From Acidobacteriota bacterium (lineage in GTDB: Bacteria; Acidobacteriota; Terriglobia; Acidiferrales; UBA7541): a stretch of 64,000 bases of DNA. The first letter of the stretch is position 1; every line of letters starts with the position of its first letter. The notes below the pieces were generated by a model that made no database searches, was not told the origin of the DNA, and worked only from the letters and a program-made list of their open reading frames with translations. Position numbers and translations under genes: made by a program. The stretch is taken from positions 1-64,000 of the forward strand of contig JABCZJ010000003.1 of NCBI GenBank assembly GCA_013289715.1, written 5' to 3'. Below are positions 26,834 to 35,524 of this stretch, in pieces.

Positions 26834-27280
26834 TCACCCGTACTTGAGGTCGGTGCTCTGTCCGACCTCGATAATGTATCCGTCAGGATCGCGGATGTAG
26901 CAGCGAATCTCGCCGTACTTGGCAATCGGTTCCGTGAGGAACTCGGCTCCTCGACTTTTCCACAATTCGTAGCACGCTCGAATATCCGCAACGCGGAAAT
27001 TCATAAAGCTGTTGATGTGATTCGGGTCGGGGACGCTGAGCGTCACCGTCGGCTTATCCGGGGTCGGCCCGCCCCCAACGTTGAGAATCATCCAGATATT
27101 CGCAAGCTGAAGGTACGGAGGAGCGTTGCCGTCGCCCATGGTCAGAATGCGAGCGCCGAAGACCTTTTCGTAGTAGCGAGCCGATCGCTCGACGTCGGCG
27201 ACGGTGAGAAAATGCGCGATGCTGATCCCCTCTCGCGGAGGCATCTCAAAGCTCTTTTGTTCGATTTGTACGCCGCTCAT
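26834..27280 (-). CDS. VOC (glyoxalase/bleomycin-resistance fold) protein
   Basis: A 148-residue single VOC domain with the two beta-alpha-beta repeats: ISIAHFLTVADVERSARYYE, then VFGARIL; and INSFMNFRVADIRACYELWK, then CYIRDPDGYIIEVGQ. His23 and Glu (in YIIEVG) are at usual metal-ligand positions. Family members include glyoxalase I, dioxygenases and resistance proteins; no substrate can be read. A CTGGAGATG site lies before the ATG. Confidence 0.85.
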   Translation of the reverse strand: MSGVQIEQKSFEMPPREGISIAHFLTVADVERSARYYEKVFGARILTMGDGNAPPYLQLANIWMILNVGGGPTPDKPTVTLSVPDPNHINSFMNFRVADIRACYELWKSRGAEFLTEPIAKYGEIRCYIRDPDGYIIEVGQSTDLKYG

Positions 27281-27485
27281 TCACATCTCCAGTTCCGACA
27301 AACGACGCTCAGCCGCTGATTCCGGTTCTTTCGTAATCGTGCCTGCCGCCGATTATGCCCGATGAGGAAAGACAAAACAATTGCACCACGCCGTTACCAG
27401 AGAAGTGGCGTACTAGACCGGTAACGCGTTATCGGAAACTGACGCACTGCCCGGCGAAGGCGCGATGGGCGGAGCGCGCGATGGT

Positions 27486-30143
27486 TCAGTCCTCGCGCAT
27501 TAGAATTGCTGGGTCGATTGCCAGGGCGCGGCGGGCTGGGATCCATGTCGCTACGAGGCCCAGCAGCAGCATTGCTACGACGACACCGGCCAGGACGACC
27601 GGATCTCGGGGAGTGGCCTGATACACGATGGCAGACAGCACGCGGCTTGCCAGGATTCCCAAGAGCAACCCCGCCGCGGAACCGATGCCGAGCAATTTGA
27701 GCGCGCGGCCCAGCGCCGCCTGCAACACCTCCTTGCGTTGCGCGCCGAGCGCCATGCGAATTCCCAGTTCGCGCAAGCGCTTGCTGACCGAGTACGCAGC
27801 CATTCCGAAGATGCCGGTAATGGAGAGCATCGCGCCGATCACGCCCATCACACCAAGTGTTATTGCGGCCATGCGGGAGCCGAACAACGCGGTTTCCAAT
27901 TCCTTATTCCACGGGCCCATGTAAACGGGCAGGCCTGCGTCGAGGCTTCGCATCGTGCCGCGGATGGCCGCGGCCAGTTGCGCTGGATCGCGGTCGGAGC
28001 GTACGGCGAGATAAGTCTGCGTCGAGGGTGATTGCAGGAAGGGGAGAAACATTGCGGGACTGGGATCTTCGGTGAGGCTCGCGTATTTTCCGTTTTCCAC
28101 GATGCCCACCACTGCGAGGCGCGTGCCATCAGGCATTTTGAAGTATGCGCCCAAGGCGTTTGCCGCGGAACCAAAGACCCTGCGCGCAAACTCCTGATTG
28201 ATCACGGCGACGCGCGGCGCATTTTCATCGTCCTGCCAGGTGAATGTTCGTCCGGAAAGAAAGACGGTGTGCGCGGCTTGGAAGTAGTCGGGAGAGACGC
28301 CGAACAGGTAGGATTCGGCGGCGGCATTCGATCGCCTCAGGTCTGCCGTTGCGTCGGTAAAAACCAGCGAGTCGACGTTGCCTCCGCTGACCAACGGTGC
28401 CCAATCGATGAATCCCACCGACTCGACGCCGGGAATCGCCGCCACGGCGTCTATCATCCGTTTTTGCATTTGCAGGGCGCGCTCGCCGCTGTATCCGCCC
28501 ATGCTGAGATCGGTATCGGCGAGAATGACATTGCGCGGCTCAAAACCCAAATCGCTGTGCAGTGCGCGCAACAATCCACGAACGGCGACGATGGACGAAG
28601 TGACCAGCAACGCGCAGATGGCAATCTGCACGACGATCGCAAGGTCCCGGATCGTAATACGGCCGCCAACGATGCCACGTGATGAGGCCTTGATGATCTC
28701 GTAAGGATTCGTGCGCAGGACTTGCCTCACCGGGAAGGCACCGAACAGGAATCCGCTGGCCAGAGTCAGGAGCAAAGCTACTACATACACATTGGCGTCC
28801 GGATGCACGGGAAGTTGGGCCGGCCATCTGGAAAATGGCCGCCACGCGCTTAGCCCGCCCATCAGCACGAAGCCGCCCCAGAGTCCGAGAGCCCCGCCCA
28901 TCAGTGAAAGCAGCAGCGCTTCGGTAAAAAGTTGCCGCAGGATGCGCGCTCGGCTCGCTCCGAGTGCAAGCCGCAGAGCGACTTCGCGCGACCGGTCAGC
29001 GGCTCGCGCGCCGAAAAGGCTGCCTAGGTTGGCACATGCGGCCAGTAGAATCAGCGCTGAGAGAAGCATCAATCCGGTCATGAACGCGCGCGCCGGCTTG
29101 CCGAGATAGTCGCCGTACAGACTGGGACGAGCGAGGGTGAAGGTTCTCTGGTCGTCGTCCTTTGGATAGGTTTTTTCCAGATAGGAACCAATCGAGTTCA
29201 GGTCCGCGATGGCTTGGGCTTTCGTGACTCCCGGCTTCAGATGCCCCAACGTCATAAAGATAAAACGCTTTCCGCGCGAGCTCAAGTCGTTCACTCCTTC
29301 TACCTGCTCCTGATCCACGAGCGGAACGAAGAAACCGGGATTGAAGAATACCAAGGTGCCATTGAATCCGGGCGGCGCGACGCCGAGGATGGTATAGGGA
29401 TACTTGTTCACTTGAACGACGCGGCCGACGACGCCGCGATCGTCCTGAAAATGCGTATGCCAATACGAGTAGCTGAGCACGATATAGGGAGCGCTGTTTG
29501 GGCCGTGCTCATCGGAAGCGTGGAAGAAACGGCCGAGGAACGGCTGCAGGCGCAAGACATCGAAATAGTTTCCGCTCGCCAGAAAGATCCAGACTCGGGA
29601 TGGATCTTCGCCGGCGTCGAGGCCGACTTGCGCGGCGTCGTACGCAGCTATATCGTCAAAGCTGCGGTTGCGTTCGCGGAGATCGAGATAGTCCGGATAG
29701 GATTGATACGAGGAAGCCTCGTTGCCGTGCTGGATTCCGTAGAGGCTCTCCGCTTGCGGCACGTGCAGCGGGTGCAGGATGAGCGCATTCAGTACGCCGA
29801 AAACCACGGCGTTCGCGCCGATGGCCATTGCTAGAGTGATGACGGCGACAGCGGTGAAGCCGGGGGACTTGCGCAGCATCCGAAGAGCGAAGCGCAGATC
29901 GCGCGCCAAATTGTCGAAGAAGAGCAGGCCGCGCTCGGAACGGTAGTCTTCTTTTATCGCTTCCCTGCCGCCAAATTTCAGAATGGCCTGGCGGCGCGCT
30001 TCGATGGGAGGTAAGCCGGCGCGGAGATTTTCGTCGGTTTGCATGGCGATGTGATTTTCAATCTCTTCGCTTATTCGCTCGTCGCGCGCGCGCTGGGTCG
30101 CCGAATTGGTTAGTCGCGCGAAAAACCGCCTCATGAATTTCAT
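27486..30143 (-). CDS. MacB/FtsX-type permease with N-terminal prefix domain
   Basis: An 885-residue permease of the acidobacterial ADOP type. Residues 1-75 form a soluble prefix (ISEEIENHIAMQTDENLRAG, LPPIEARRQAILKFGG). The first MacB-like core follows (ALRMLRKSPGFTAVAVITLA near residue 90, then a large periplasmic domain), then an FtsX four-helix set (ALILLAACANLGSLFGARAA, DRSREVALRLALGASRARIL) and a duplicated second half ending LRELGIRMALGAQRKEVLQA and PARRALAIDPAILMRED. No ATPase is encoded next to it, as is usual for these orphan permeases. It follows the PadR gene with an ATGA overlap, and GGAGG lies before the ATG. Confidence 0.9.
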   Translation of the reverse strand: MKFMRRFFARLTNSATQRARDERISEEIENHIAMQTDENLRAGLPPIEARRQAILKFGGREAIKEDYRSERGLLFFDNLARDLRFALRMLRKSPGFTAVAVITLAMAIGANAVVFGVLNALILHPLHVPQAESLYGIQHGNEASSYQSYPDYLDLRERNRSFDDIAAYDAAQVGLDAGEDPSRVWIFLASGNYFDVLRLQPFLGRFFHASDEHGPNSAPYIVLSYSYWHTHFQDDRGVVGRVVQVNKYPYTILGVAPPGFNGTLVFFNPGFFVPLVDQEQVEGVNDLSSRGKRFIFMTLGHLKPGVTKAQAIADLNSIGSYLEKTYPKDDDQRTFTLARPSLYGDYLGKPARAFMTGLMLLSALILLAACANLGSLFGARAADRSREVALRLALGASRARILRQLFTEALLLSLMGGALGLWGGFVLMGGLSAWRPFSRWPAQLPVHPDANVYVVALLLTLASGFLFGAFPVRQVLRTNPYEIIKASSRGIVGGRITIRDLAIVVQIAICALLVTSSIVAVRGLLRALHSDLGFEPRNVILADTDLSMGGYSGERALQMQKRMIDAVAAIPGVESVGFIDWAPLVSGGNVDSLVFTDATADLRRSNAAAESYLFGVSPDYFQAAHTVFLSGRTFTWQDDENAPRVAVINQEFARRVFGSAANALGAYFKMPDGTRLAVVGIVENGKYASLTEDPSPAMFLPFLQSPSTQTYLAVRSDRDPAQLAAAIRGTMRSLDAGLPVYMGPWNKELETALFGSRMAAITLGVMGVIGAMLSITGIFGMAAYSVSKRLRELGIRMALGAQRKEVLQAALGRALKLLGIGSAAGLLLGILASRVLSAIVYQATPRDPVVLAGVVVAMLLLGLVATWIPARRALAIDPAILMRED

Positions 30144-30487
30144 GACAAGTCCTCCGCTTTGGCCGCGAAGAAGCGCCCGATGATCGCCGCCGTCTGTTCC
30201 CAATCCTGGGTTTCCAGTTGTAGCTGCTTGCGTCCTTCTTTTGTCAGCCGATAGAAGCGCGCCCTGCGATTATTTTCTGATGCGCCCCATTCGGATGCGA
30301 TCACACCTTCCTGCTCGAGCTTCAACAACACGGGATACAGAGTGCCTTGATTCACGGCCAGCAGATCTCCGCTGATCTGCTCAATGCGCCGAGCGATGCC
30401 GTAGCCGTGCAGCGACCCCAGGACATCGAGAGTCTTTAAGACCATCAACGCGAGCGTACCTTGCGGAACATCCGTTTTCTGTTTCAT
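30140..30487 (-). CDS. PadR-family transcription regulator
   Basis: A 115-residue PadR-type winged helix: PQGTLALMVLKTLDVLGSLH, GYGIARRIEQISGDLLAVNQ, GTLYPVLLKLEQEGVIASEW and the wing ENNRRARFYRLTKEGRKQL. The NQGTLYPVL recognition helix is diagnostic. Its stop overlaps the start of the large permease gene (ATGA), so both are made from one message, and PadR probably represses the pair. The upstream region shows no obvious symmetric operator. Confidence 0.92.
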   Translation of the reverse strand: MKQKTDVPQGTLALMVLKTLDVLGSLHGYGIARRIEQISGDLLAVNQGTLYPVLLKLEQEGVIASEWGASENNRRARFYRLTKEGRKQLQLETQDWEQTAAIIGRFFAAKAEDLS

Positions 30488-30557
30488 GGCACCGCCATTT
30501 TGGTTTCCAACAGGAAGATGGCACACGTCCTCTGGGAAAGCAACAGGTAAATGGTCG

Positions 30558-30929
30558 CTAGCGTTTAGCGGGGGTGGGGGTGGCGTCGGCTTCGGGGGTG
30601 GCGGGGCGGTCTCGCCAGAATTTTGGCGCGGGCATTATGAATTCGATGGCTACCTGCGTCTTGCCCATGAAGCTGGAGCCCAGGCAAGCAACTCGGCAAA
30701 GCAACTCTTCCTTGGTGTTGACGTTCTCGATGTGAATGATTTGCTGGACGTTAACCTTGGTAGCCATCAGGATCAGCGCACCATGTGAATTAACAATGAT
30801 CGTGTGGGTCTTTTCCGCGACGGAGTTCTTCTTGGAGTCCTGCAGGCGTATCAAAACGGGAATGCGCACGTGTACGCGCTTGCTCCGGCGGCGATTCTGC
30901 GGCGGCAGGTCGTCTGGATGGATGGACAC
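30558..30929 (-). CDS. PilZ-domain protein
   Basis: A 123-residue single PilZ domain: NRRRSKRVHVRIPVLIRLQD supplies the RxxxR arm, and IIVNSHGALILMA supplies the (D/N)xSxxG-like arm, here NSHGA. TQVAIEFIMP forms the last strand. A basic Pro/Thr tail follows. It probably binds c-di-GMP or has a degenerate site. The start codon is GTG without a strong site. It lies upstream of, and on the same strand as, the PadR-permease pair, 70 bases away. Confidence 0.82.
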   Translation of the reverse strand: MSIHPDDLPPQNRRRSKRVHVRIPVLIRLQDSKKNSVAEKTHTIIVNSHGALILMATKVNVQQIIHIENVNTKEELLCRVACLGSSFMGKTQVAIEFIMPAPKFWRDRPATPEADATPTPAKR

Positions 30930-31143
30930 TCGATAACGGTAGCAAGTATACGGTGGCTTCTCAACGCTTAGCGGCGAGGTGTGCCGTGAGAGATATTGCG
31001 GAAACCGGAGATGTCCAAGTAGCTGTGTAGAAGGCAGTTGGTCGGTAATCGGCAGTCGGGTGGCGCGATTTTTTCGGGAGGATCTTGGCGAGGCGGCGGA
31101 TAATCGCGACGCTGCTGCTAACGCAAGACTGCAGGAGGTGCCT

Positions 31144-31656
31144 GTGCGACGGGTTCGTTATCGTGTGGCGATGCGTTTGGATGGGTACATCGCCGGCCGT
31201 AAGGGAGAATTCGACTGGATCGTTTCGGATCCGGACATCGACTTCGCTGCCCTGTTCGCACAGTTCGATACGCTGTTGGTCGGACGCGGGACGTTTGAGT
31301 TCATGGTGAAACACGGGCAGGCGACGGCGGCCGGCATGAAAATAATCGTATTCTCGCGGACACTCCAGCAAGGCGACGATCCGGACGTGACGATTGTGGC
31401 CGATCAGGGAAGTGAAACGGTAGCCGCGCTGCGAGCGAAGCCTGGCAAGGATATATGGCTGTTCGGAGGCGGCTTGCTGCTTTGCAGCTTTCGGGACGCG
31501 GGATTGGTGGATACGGTAGAGGCCGCGGTGATCCCGGTACTGCTGGGCGGAGGAGTCCCGCCGCTTCCCGCGCCGGCGAAACAAACCAAGCTGAAACTCA
31601 CCGGGCAGAAGCGGTACGGGAGCGGAATCGTGTTGTTGGAATATTCTACAAAATAG
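31144..31656 (+). CDS. RibD C-terminal-domain (dihydrofolate-reductase-like) protein
   Basis: A 170-residue protein with the RibD_C/DHFR-like pattern: VAMRLDGYIAGRKGEFDWIV, LLVGRGTFEFM, IIVFSRTLQQ, and KDIWLFGGGLLLCSFRDAGL, then VIPVLLGGGVPPLP. It is the size of stand-alone YyaP/YwjB-type reductases. The GTG start is fixed by CAGGAGG five bases upstream. NADPH-dependent reduction is likely; the substrate is unknown. Confidence 0.8.
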   Translation: MRRVRYRVAMRLDGYIAGRKGEFDWIVSDPDIDFAALFAQFDTLLVGRGTFEFMVKHGQATAAGMKIIVFSRTLQQGDDPDVTIVADQGSETVAALRAKPGKDIWLFGGGLLLCSFRDAGLVDTVEAAVIPVLLGGGVPPLPAPAKQTKLKLTGQKRYGSGIVLLEYSTK

Positions 31657-31730
31657 GCCGCGGTGGGAAATTTGCGTTTGCGAGCAATCTCGGCCTCGAC
31701 AGGTTCTCGCGCACAAGGTATTATCCCGGC

Positions 31731-31937
31731 ATGAGAATTTCGGCACGCAACCGCCTGGTAGGCAGGATCGAGGAATTGCAGATCGGCGACCTCATGGCCC
31801 ACGTGGTGGTTTCAGTGGGCGAACACCAGGTCGAAAGCATGATATCGCGCCGCAGCGTGGAAGAAATGAATTTGCAAGTCGGCGATACGGTTGCGGTGGT
31901 GGTTCAGTCCACGGATGTGATGTTACAAAAAGCCTAG
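31731..31937 (+). CDS. Molbindin (single TOBE/Mop domain)
   Basis: A 68-residue Mop domain: MRISARNRLVGRIEELQIGD, HVVVSVGEHQVESMISRRSV, then EEMNLQVGDTVAVVVQSTDV. Molbindins form hexamers that bind molybdate or tungstate oxyanions, used for storage and homeostasis. No other molybdenum gene is in the window. There is no strong ribosome binding site, and the frame stays open far upstream into the RibD-like gene, but the domain boundary fits this ATG. Confidence 0.85.
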   Translation: MRISARNRLVGRIEELQIGDLMAHVVVSVGEHQVESMISRRSVEEMNLQVGDTVAVVVQSTDVMLQKA

Positions 31938-32056
31938 GGTTGCCCCGACCCGTTCCGGCACCGTGGAGTACCATTAATTGATCGTTGCTTCGTTTCGCGC
32001 GGTTGCGGGCGCAGGTTCGCAGCGGCGGCGGTAGCAGACAGCATGGGCCATCTTTA

Positions 32057-32422
32057 GTGAATATCTCCACTCGCCAATCCGGGAACGCTACGGTCGTGGA
32101 TATCAACGGCGACGTGACGCTTTATAATTCCCCTGAAATCCGCAAGACGCTGCTGGACGCGTTGAATAAGAAGGGCACGCATCGCGTGGTGATGAATATG
32201 TCCGGTGTGAATTATATTGATAGCGCGGGCGTGGCTTCCCTGGTGGAAGGCTTGAAACTGGCGCGGACTTTGAAGAGCGGGTTCGCGCTGTACGGATTGA
32301 ACAAGCATCCGCGGGAAGTGTTGGAGCTGACGCGGCTAATTAAAGTTTTTGAGATTTATGATAACGAGACCGAAGCTGTGAATGGAATTGCTGCGCCGCC
32401 GCCTGCTCCAGAAACGAAATAA
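32057..32422 (+). CDS. STAS-domain anti-anti-sigma-type protein
   Basis: A 121-residue STAS domain: TVVDINGDVTLYNSPEIRKT, HRVVMNMSGVNYIDSAGVAS, then GFALYGLNKHPREVLELTRL. The phosphorylatable serine is in YIDSAGVASL, as in SpoIIAA/RsbV antagonists. A Pro-rich tail follows. The start was placed at a GTG at the domain edge; a TTG at 31985 would add 24 residues. No cognate anti-sigma kinase is next to it; a second STAS gene lies 215 bases downstream. Confidence 0.85.
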   Translation: MNISTRQSGNATVVDINGDVTLYNSPEIRKTLLDALNKKGTHRVVMNMSGVNYIDSAGVASLVEGLKLARTLKSGFALYGLNKHPREVLELTRLIKVFEIYDNETEAVNGIAAPPPAPETK

Positions 32423-32483
32423 ACTCCCGCTCGTGCATCCGCACTGAAGCACCTTATTCGCCCGGATAATCGGAACGATGGCG

Positions 32484-32560
32484 GTCCCGCTTGGCGGGAC
32501 GGACAGTACAAAACCTGGGCAACATCAAGAGCGAGGAGCCGGCGTGGCGTCTGCGCCAAG
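32484..32560 (+). repeat. Dispersed hairpin repeat R3, copy 2
   Basis: GTCCCGC, two-base loop, GGCGGGAC (32484-32500), then ACAGTACAAAACC, then GAGCCGGCGTGGCGTCTGCG. This repeats the arrangement at 21988-22060: an inverted GTCCCGC pair, a TACAAA phrase, and a GAGCCGGCG phrase. It lies between the two STAS genes. Confidence 0.55.
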
Positions 32561-32637
32561 TCGCGGAGGAGGCTTCGCACGCAGTTGTGCTGCGGCTTCG
32601 TTGCTTCGCGCGTCGCAAGTGGACTAGAATGCGCGGC

Positions 32638-32985
32638 ATGTCGTCTGAGTCGTTCCGCGTGGTTTCGGAGCCGAGCAGCCGCACGGGGCTGCAAGTTTTG
32701 CAGCTGAAGGGGCCGTTCACGTTCACGGCGTCGGCGATTTTTGTCGACGCCGTGGCAGCGGCCGATGCGCCGCGGCTGATTCTGGATCTGACCGAGGTGC
32801 CCATGGTGGATTCGATGGCGGTGGGCGCGCTGGTTCGCGCGTTTGTTTCCTGCCACAAATCGGGGAGGAAGCTGGCGCTGGTGGGGTTGAATCATCGCGT
32901 GCATAACGTGTTGCACTTAACCGGGATCGCGCCGCTTTTTGACACCTACGCTTCGATCAGCGAGGCCGAAGCGGGACTGGCGTAA
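32638..32985 (+). CDS. Second STAS-domain protein
   Basis: A 115-residue STAS domain: LQVLQLKGPFTFTASAIFVD, RLILDLTEVPMVDSMAVGAL, then RKLALVGLNHRVHNVLHLTG. The serine in VDSMAVG aligns with the phosphorylation site of anti-anti-sigma factors, with a larger residue after it. The start was set at MSSESF; an ATG three codons earlier is possible. It is probably a regulator in a partner-switching or stress circuit together with the preceding STAS gene. Confidence 0.82.
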   Translation: MSSESFRVVSEPSSRTGLQVLQLKGPFTFTASAIFVDAVAAADAPRLILDLTEVPMVDSMAVGALVRAFVSCHKSGRKLALVGLNHRVHNVLHLTGIAPLFDTYASISEAEAGLA

Positions 32986-33107
32986 AGCGCGATTCCCTTC
33001 CCGTGACCCGCAAGCGGGATTTGCAGCTCAAGGAATTGTAACCGACTCGCCATTCCCGGAATCGTATATGCTGGAACGGAGCTGTCTCGCGGACAAAGGA
33101 CTATTCT

Positions 33108-33752
33108 ATGAAGAAAATCATGCTCATCGGATCCAGCGGGACGATCGGGCAGCGCATCTTGCATGAAGCGCTGAATCGCGGACACCACGTGACGGCGCTG
33201 GTGCGCGACACGTCGGAAACCGGGGAGCATCGCGCGGAACTGGATTATCACACGGGCGACATTTTCAAACCGGACACGGTTGCAGCAGCGGCTGTGGATC
33301 ATGACGTGGTGGTAAGCGCCTACGGCCGGGGCAAGGGTGATCCTGACCTGCTGGTGAAGGCGGCGCATTCGTTGATCGAGGCGCTGACGCGCGTGGAGCC
33401 GATCCGCTTGATCGTAGTGAGCGGTGCAGGAAGTCTGGAAGTGAAACCGGGCGTGCAGCTGGTGGATACGCCGGATTTTCCTGCGGAGTGGAAAGCGAGT
33501 GCGCTGGCGCATCGCGAGGCGCTGGACGTTTATCGCAAAGCGGGAATGGCCGAGTTTGATTGGACCGCAGTGAGCCCGCCGGCGCTGATCACTCCCGGCA
33601 CGCGCACGGGGAAATATCACACCTCAACCGATCAGTTACTGGCGGATGACAACGGCAAGAGCTACATTTCCGCCGAGGATTTCGCCATGGCCATCGTCGA
33701 TGAAATCGAAAAGCCGCATTTTCAGGGCCAGCGGTTCACCGTCGCGTACTGA
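33108..33752 (+). CDS. NAD(P)-binding reductase/epimerase-like protein
   Basis: A 214-residue Rossmann-fold protein with MLIGSSGTIGQRILHEALNR at the N-terminus (GxxGxxG), VTALVRD after the second strand, and LIVVSGAGSLEV in mid-protein. It resembles the small YwnB/SDR-a5-like NAD(P)H-binding proteins of flavin-reductase or quinone-reductase type. AAGGA lies before the ATG. Its stop overlaps the next start by one base (TGATG), so it is coupled to the DUF2071 protein. Confidence 0.8.
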   Translation: MKKIMLIGSSGTIGQRILHEALNRGHHVTALVRDTSETGEHRAELDYHTGDIFKPDTVAAAAVDHDVVVSAYGRGKGDPDLLVKAAHSLIEALTRVEPIRLIVVSGAGSLEVKPGVQLVDTPDFPAEWKASALAHREALDVYRKAGMAEFDWTAVSPPALITPGTRTGKYHTSTDQLLADDNGKSYISAEDFAMAIVDEIEKPHFQGQRFTVAY

Positions 33753-34477
33753 TGGCAGAGCGCCGTGTCTTTTTGTCGGCGGAGTGGCGCGATCTGGTGA
33801 TGTTGAACTATGAAGTTGAGCCGGCGATTTTGCGGCAATATGTTCCGCGCGGCGTCGAGCTGGATACGTTCGAAGGCCGCATATTTGTAAGCCTCGTGGG
33901 GTTTCAGTTCCTGCGCACCAGGCTTTACGGTTTCGTCGCAGTTCCCTTCCACACCAATTTCGATGAAGTGAACTTGCGTTTCTATGTGCGGCGGCGCGAG
34001 GGAGACGAAATCCGCCGCGGCGTGGTGTTCGTGCGCGAGCTAGTGCCGCGCATGGCCATCGCGCGCTTCGCCCGGCTGCTGTACGGCGAAAAATATGATT
34101 CCTGCCCGATACAACATCGGATTGCGCACCCCGCGCAGGGCATCGCCGCCGAATATGGGTGGAAATGGCGCGGCCAGCAATTCCGATTGAGCGCGCAGGC
34201 AAGTGGCATACCGTCGCGCGTCACCGAAGGCACGCTCGAAAATTTCATCACCGAGCACTACTGGGGCTACTCAGCCAAAAGCGCCAGCGAAAGCATCGAA
34301 TACCGCGTCTCACACGAGCCTTGGCGTGTGTGGGTCAGCACGGGTGCCAGATTCGAAGGTGACGGCAGGGCTTTGTATGGCGACGAATTCGGCGAAATTC
34401 TACGCCGCGCGCCAGATTCCGCGTTTATCGCGGAAGGCTCTCCCATATTGGTGCACACCGGGCGGAGAATTACATGA
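33752..34477 (+). CDS. DUF2071 (YqjF-like) protein
   Basis: A 241-residue protein with the DUF2071 pattern: EWRDLVMLNYEVEPAILRQY, VPRGVELDTFEGRIFVSLVG, NFDEVNLRFYVRR, then VVFVRELVPRMAIARFARLL. Function is unknown; the fold is related to acetoacetate decarboxylase, but no catalytic lysine is obvious here. It overlaps the preceding NAD(P)-binding protein by one base, which suggests a shared task. Confidence 0.85.
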   Translation: MAERRVFLSAEWRDLVMLNYEVEPAILRQYVPRGVELDTFEGRIFVSLVGFQFLRTRLYGFVAVPFHTNFDEVNLRFYVRRREGDEIRRGVVFVRELVPRMAIARFARLLYGEKYDSCPIQHRIAHPAQGIAAEYGWKWRGQQFRLSAQASGIPSRVTEGTLENFITEHYWGYSAKSASESIEYRVSHEPWRVWVSTGARFEGDGRALYGDEFGEILRRAPDSAFIAEGSPILVHTGRRIT

Positions 34478-34578
34478 GCGCCTGCGCGGCGATGCCTCGC
34501 CCGGCCGATAATCCAAGGCGCGCTCCTGATTTGGCGCTCGTCGCCGACGATCTTCCACACGAAACATTTCGGTAAAGT

Positions 34579-35115
34579 TCAGTACAGCGCGGTCGCAACC
34601 TGCGCGACTTCTGCTGTTTGCTGGATGCCTGGACGGCGGAGCAGGCGCTGGAGATCCTCGCACCAGAGCAGGATTTGCAGCAGGCGCGGGCGGTCCGAGT
34701 TGGTTAGCTGGGTGTGGCAGAAGCAGACGACCACCGCGCGATTCGAACATTCCTGCAGAAATCTGCGGGCGGCAAGGCTGTGTGCCGGTTCCATGGAACG
34801 CGCGCGAATCAGTGGATCGAACATTTCCAGGCGCTCGTAACAACAGCCAATGAAATGATCGAGGCAGTAATCCTTCGATTCCAGAGCTACCTCAGCAAAA
34901 TCCGCGCAGCGGCCATTCTTGCACTTTGGCTTGCCGTTCGGCTTCCCCGATACCGTTTCCATGGTCTCCATGCCCGATACTTGATTTGATGTGCGATACG
35001 GAGCGTTGTCAATGGGACGCAGGTTCCGATTTCCACATTTTTTGCAATTCGTATCGCCACACCGTTCGAAACATCGCAGCGATGTTGCCGTGATCCTTGT
35101 GCGGGATACATCCAT
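34579..35115 (-). CDS. Cys-rich protein with CLDHF module
   Basis: A 178-residue protein. The N-terminus holds CFERC and CKKC (residues 15-27). The main module follows: CKNGRCADFAEVALESKDYC, then LDHFIGCCYERLEMF, and a helical end with LLQILLWCEDLQRLLRRP. This module closely resembles the N-terminal half of the PilZ protein at 12280-12963 (CAGASC, then LCLDHFLPACIHELEL, then SLLDFLLRISQLTQQIRR). A shorter start at 34971 (METMETV) would leave out the first cysteine group. Function unknown; zinc binding is likely by cysteine spacing. Confidence 0.6.
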   Translation of the reverse strand: MDVSRTRITATSLRCFERCGDTNCKKCGNRNLRPIDNAPYRTSNQVSGMETMETVSGKPNGKPKCKNGRCADFAEVALESKDYCLDHFIGCCYERLEMFDPLIRARSMEPAHSLAARRFLQECSNRAVVVCFCHTQLTNSDRPRLLQILLWCEDLQRLLRRPGIQQTAEVAQVATALY

Positions 35116-35524
35116 TGATTTCCCTAATTTCCCCGGCGAGTATCTGTGTCTGACGGCCGCAGCATAGTGTTCGCAGCGCAGGCGATTGTCGCGTGCGAGT
35201 CTAAAGCTTGTAAATAAGGTCGGGCGTTCGCAGGACGTTCGGGACCGCGGGATTCCGCTGCGGCTTGGCCATAAATCGACTCTCGTTGCGGGCGGGTTGC
35301 CTGGCCTGGGAGATTTGCGCGCTGTTCATTCACGACACGGCGCGTCCCACGCGCGGACATCGCGGCCGAATGTGCTGCTCGACAACTGAAATAACTCATG
35401 TCTGATCAGTGTCCTGCGCAGCGGCCAATTTGGAAGTGAAGATGCTCGAGAAGGCTAGGGTCAGTCTGGCATCACCGGCGTCATTCGCATGATCGGCATT
35501 CTCAACGAACATTTTGGAGGCGCC
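35116..35524. other. Divergent intergenic region
   Basis: About 400 bases upstream of both a minus-strand Cys-rich gene and the plus-strand large permease. Frames here are short and Arg-rich. I see no clear promoter or operator and nothing repeated elsewhere in the window. Confidence 0.45.
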
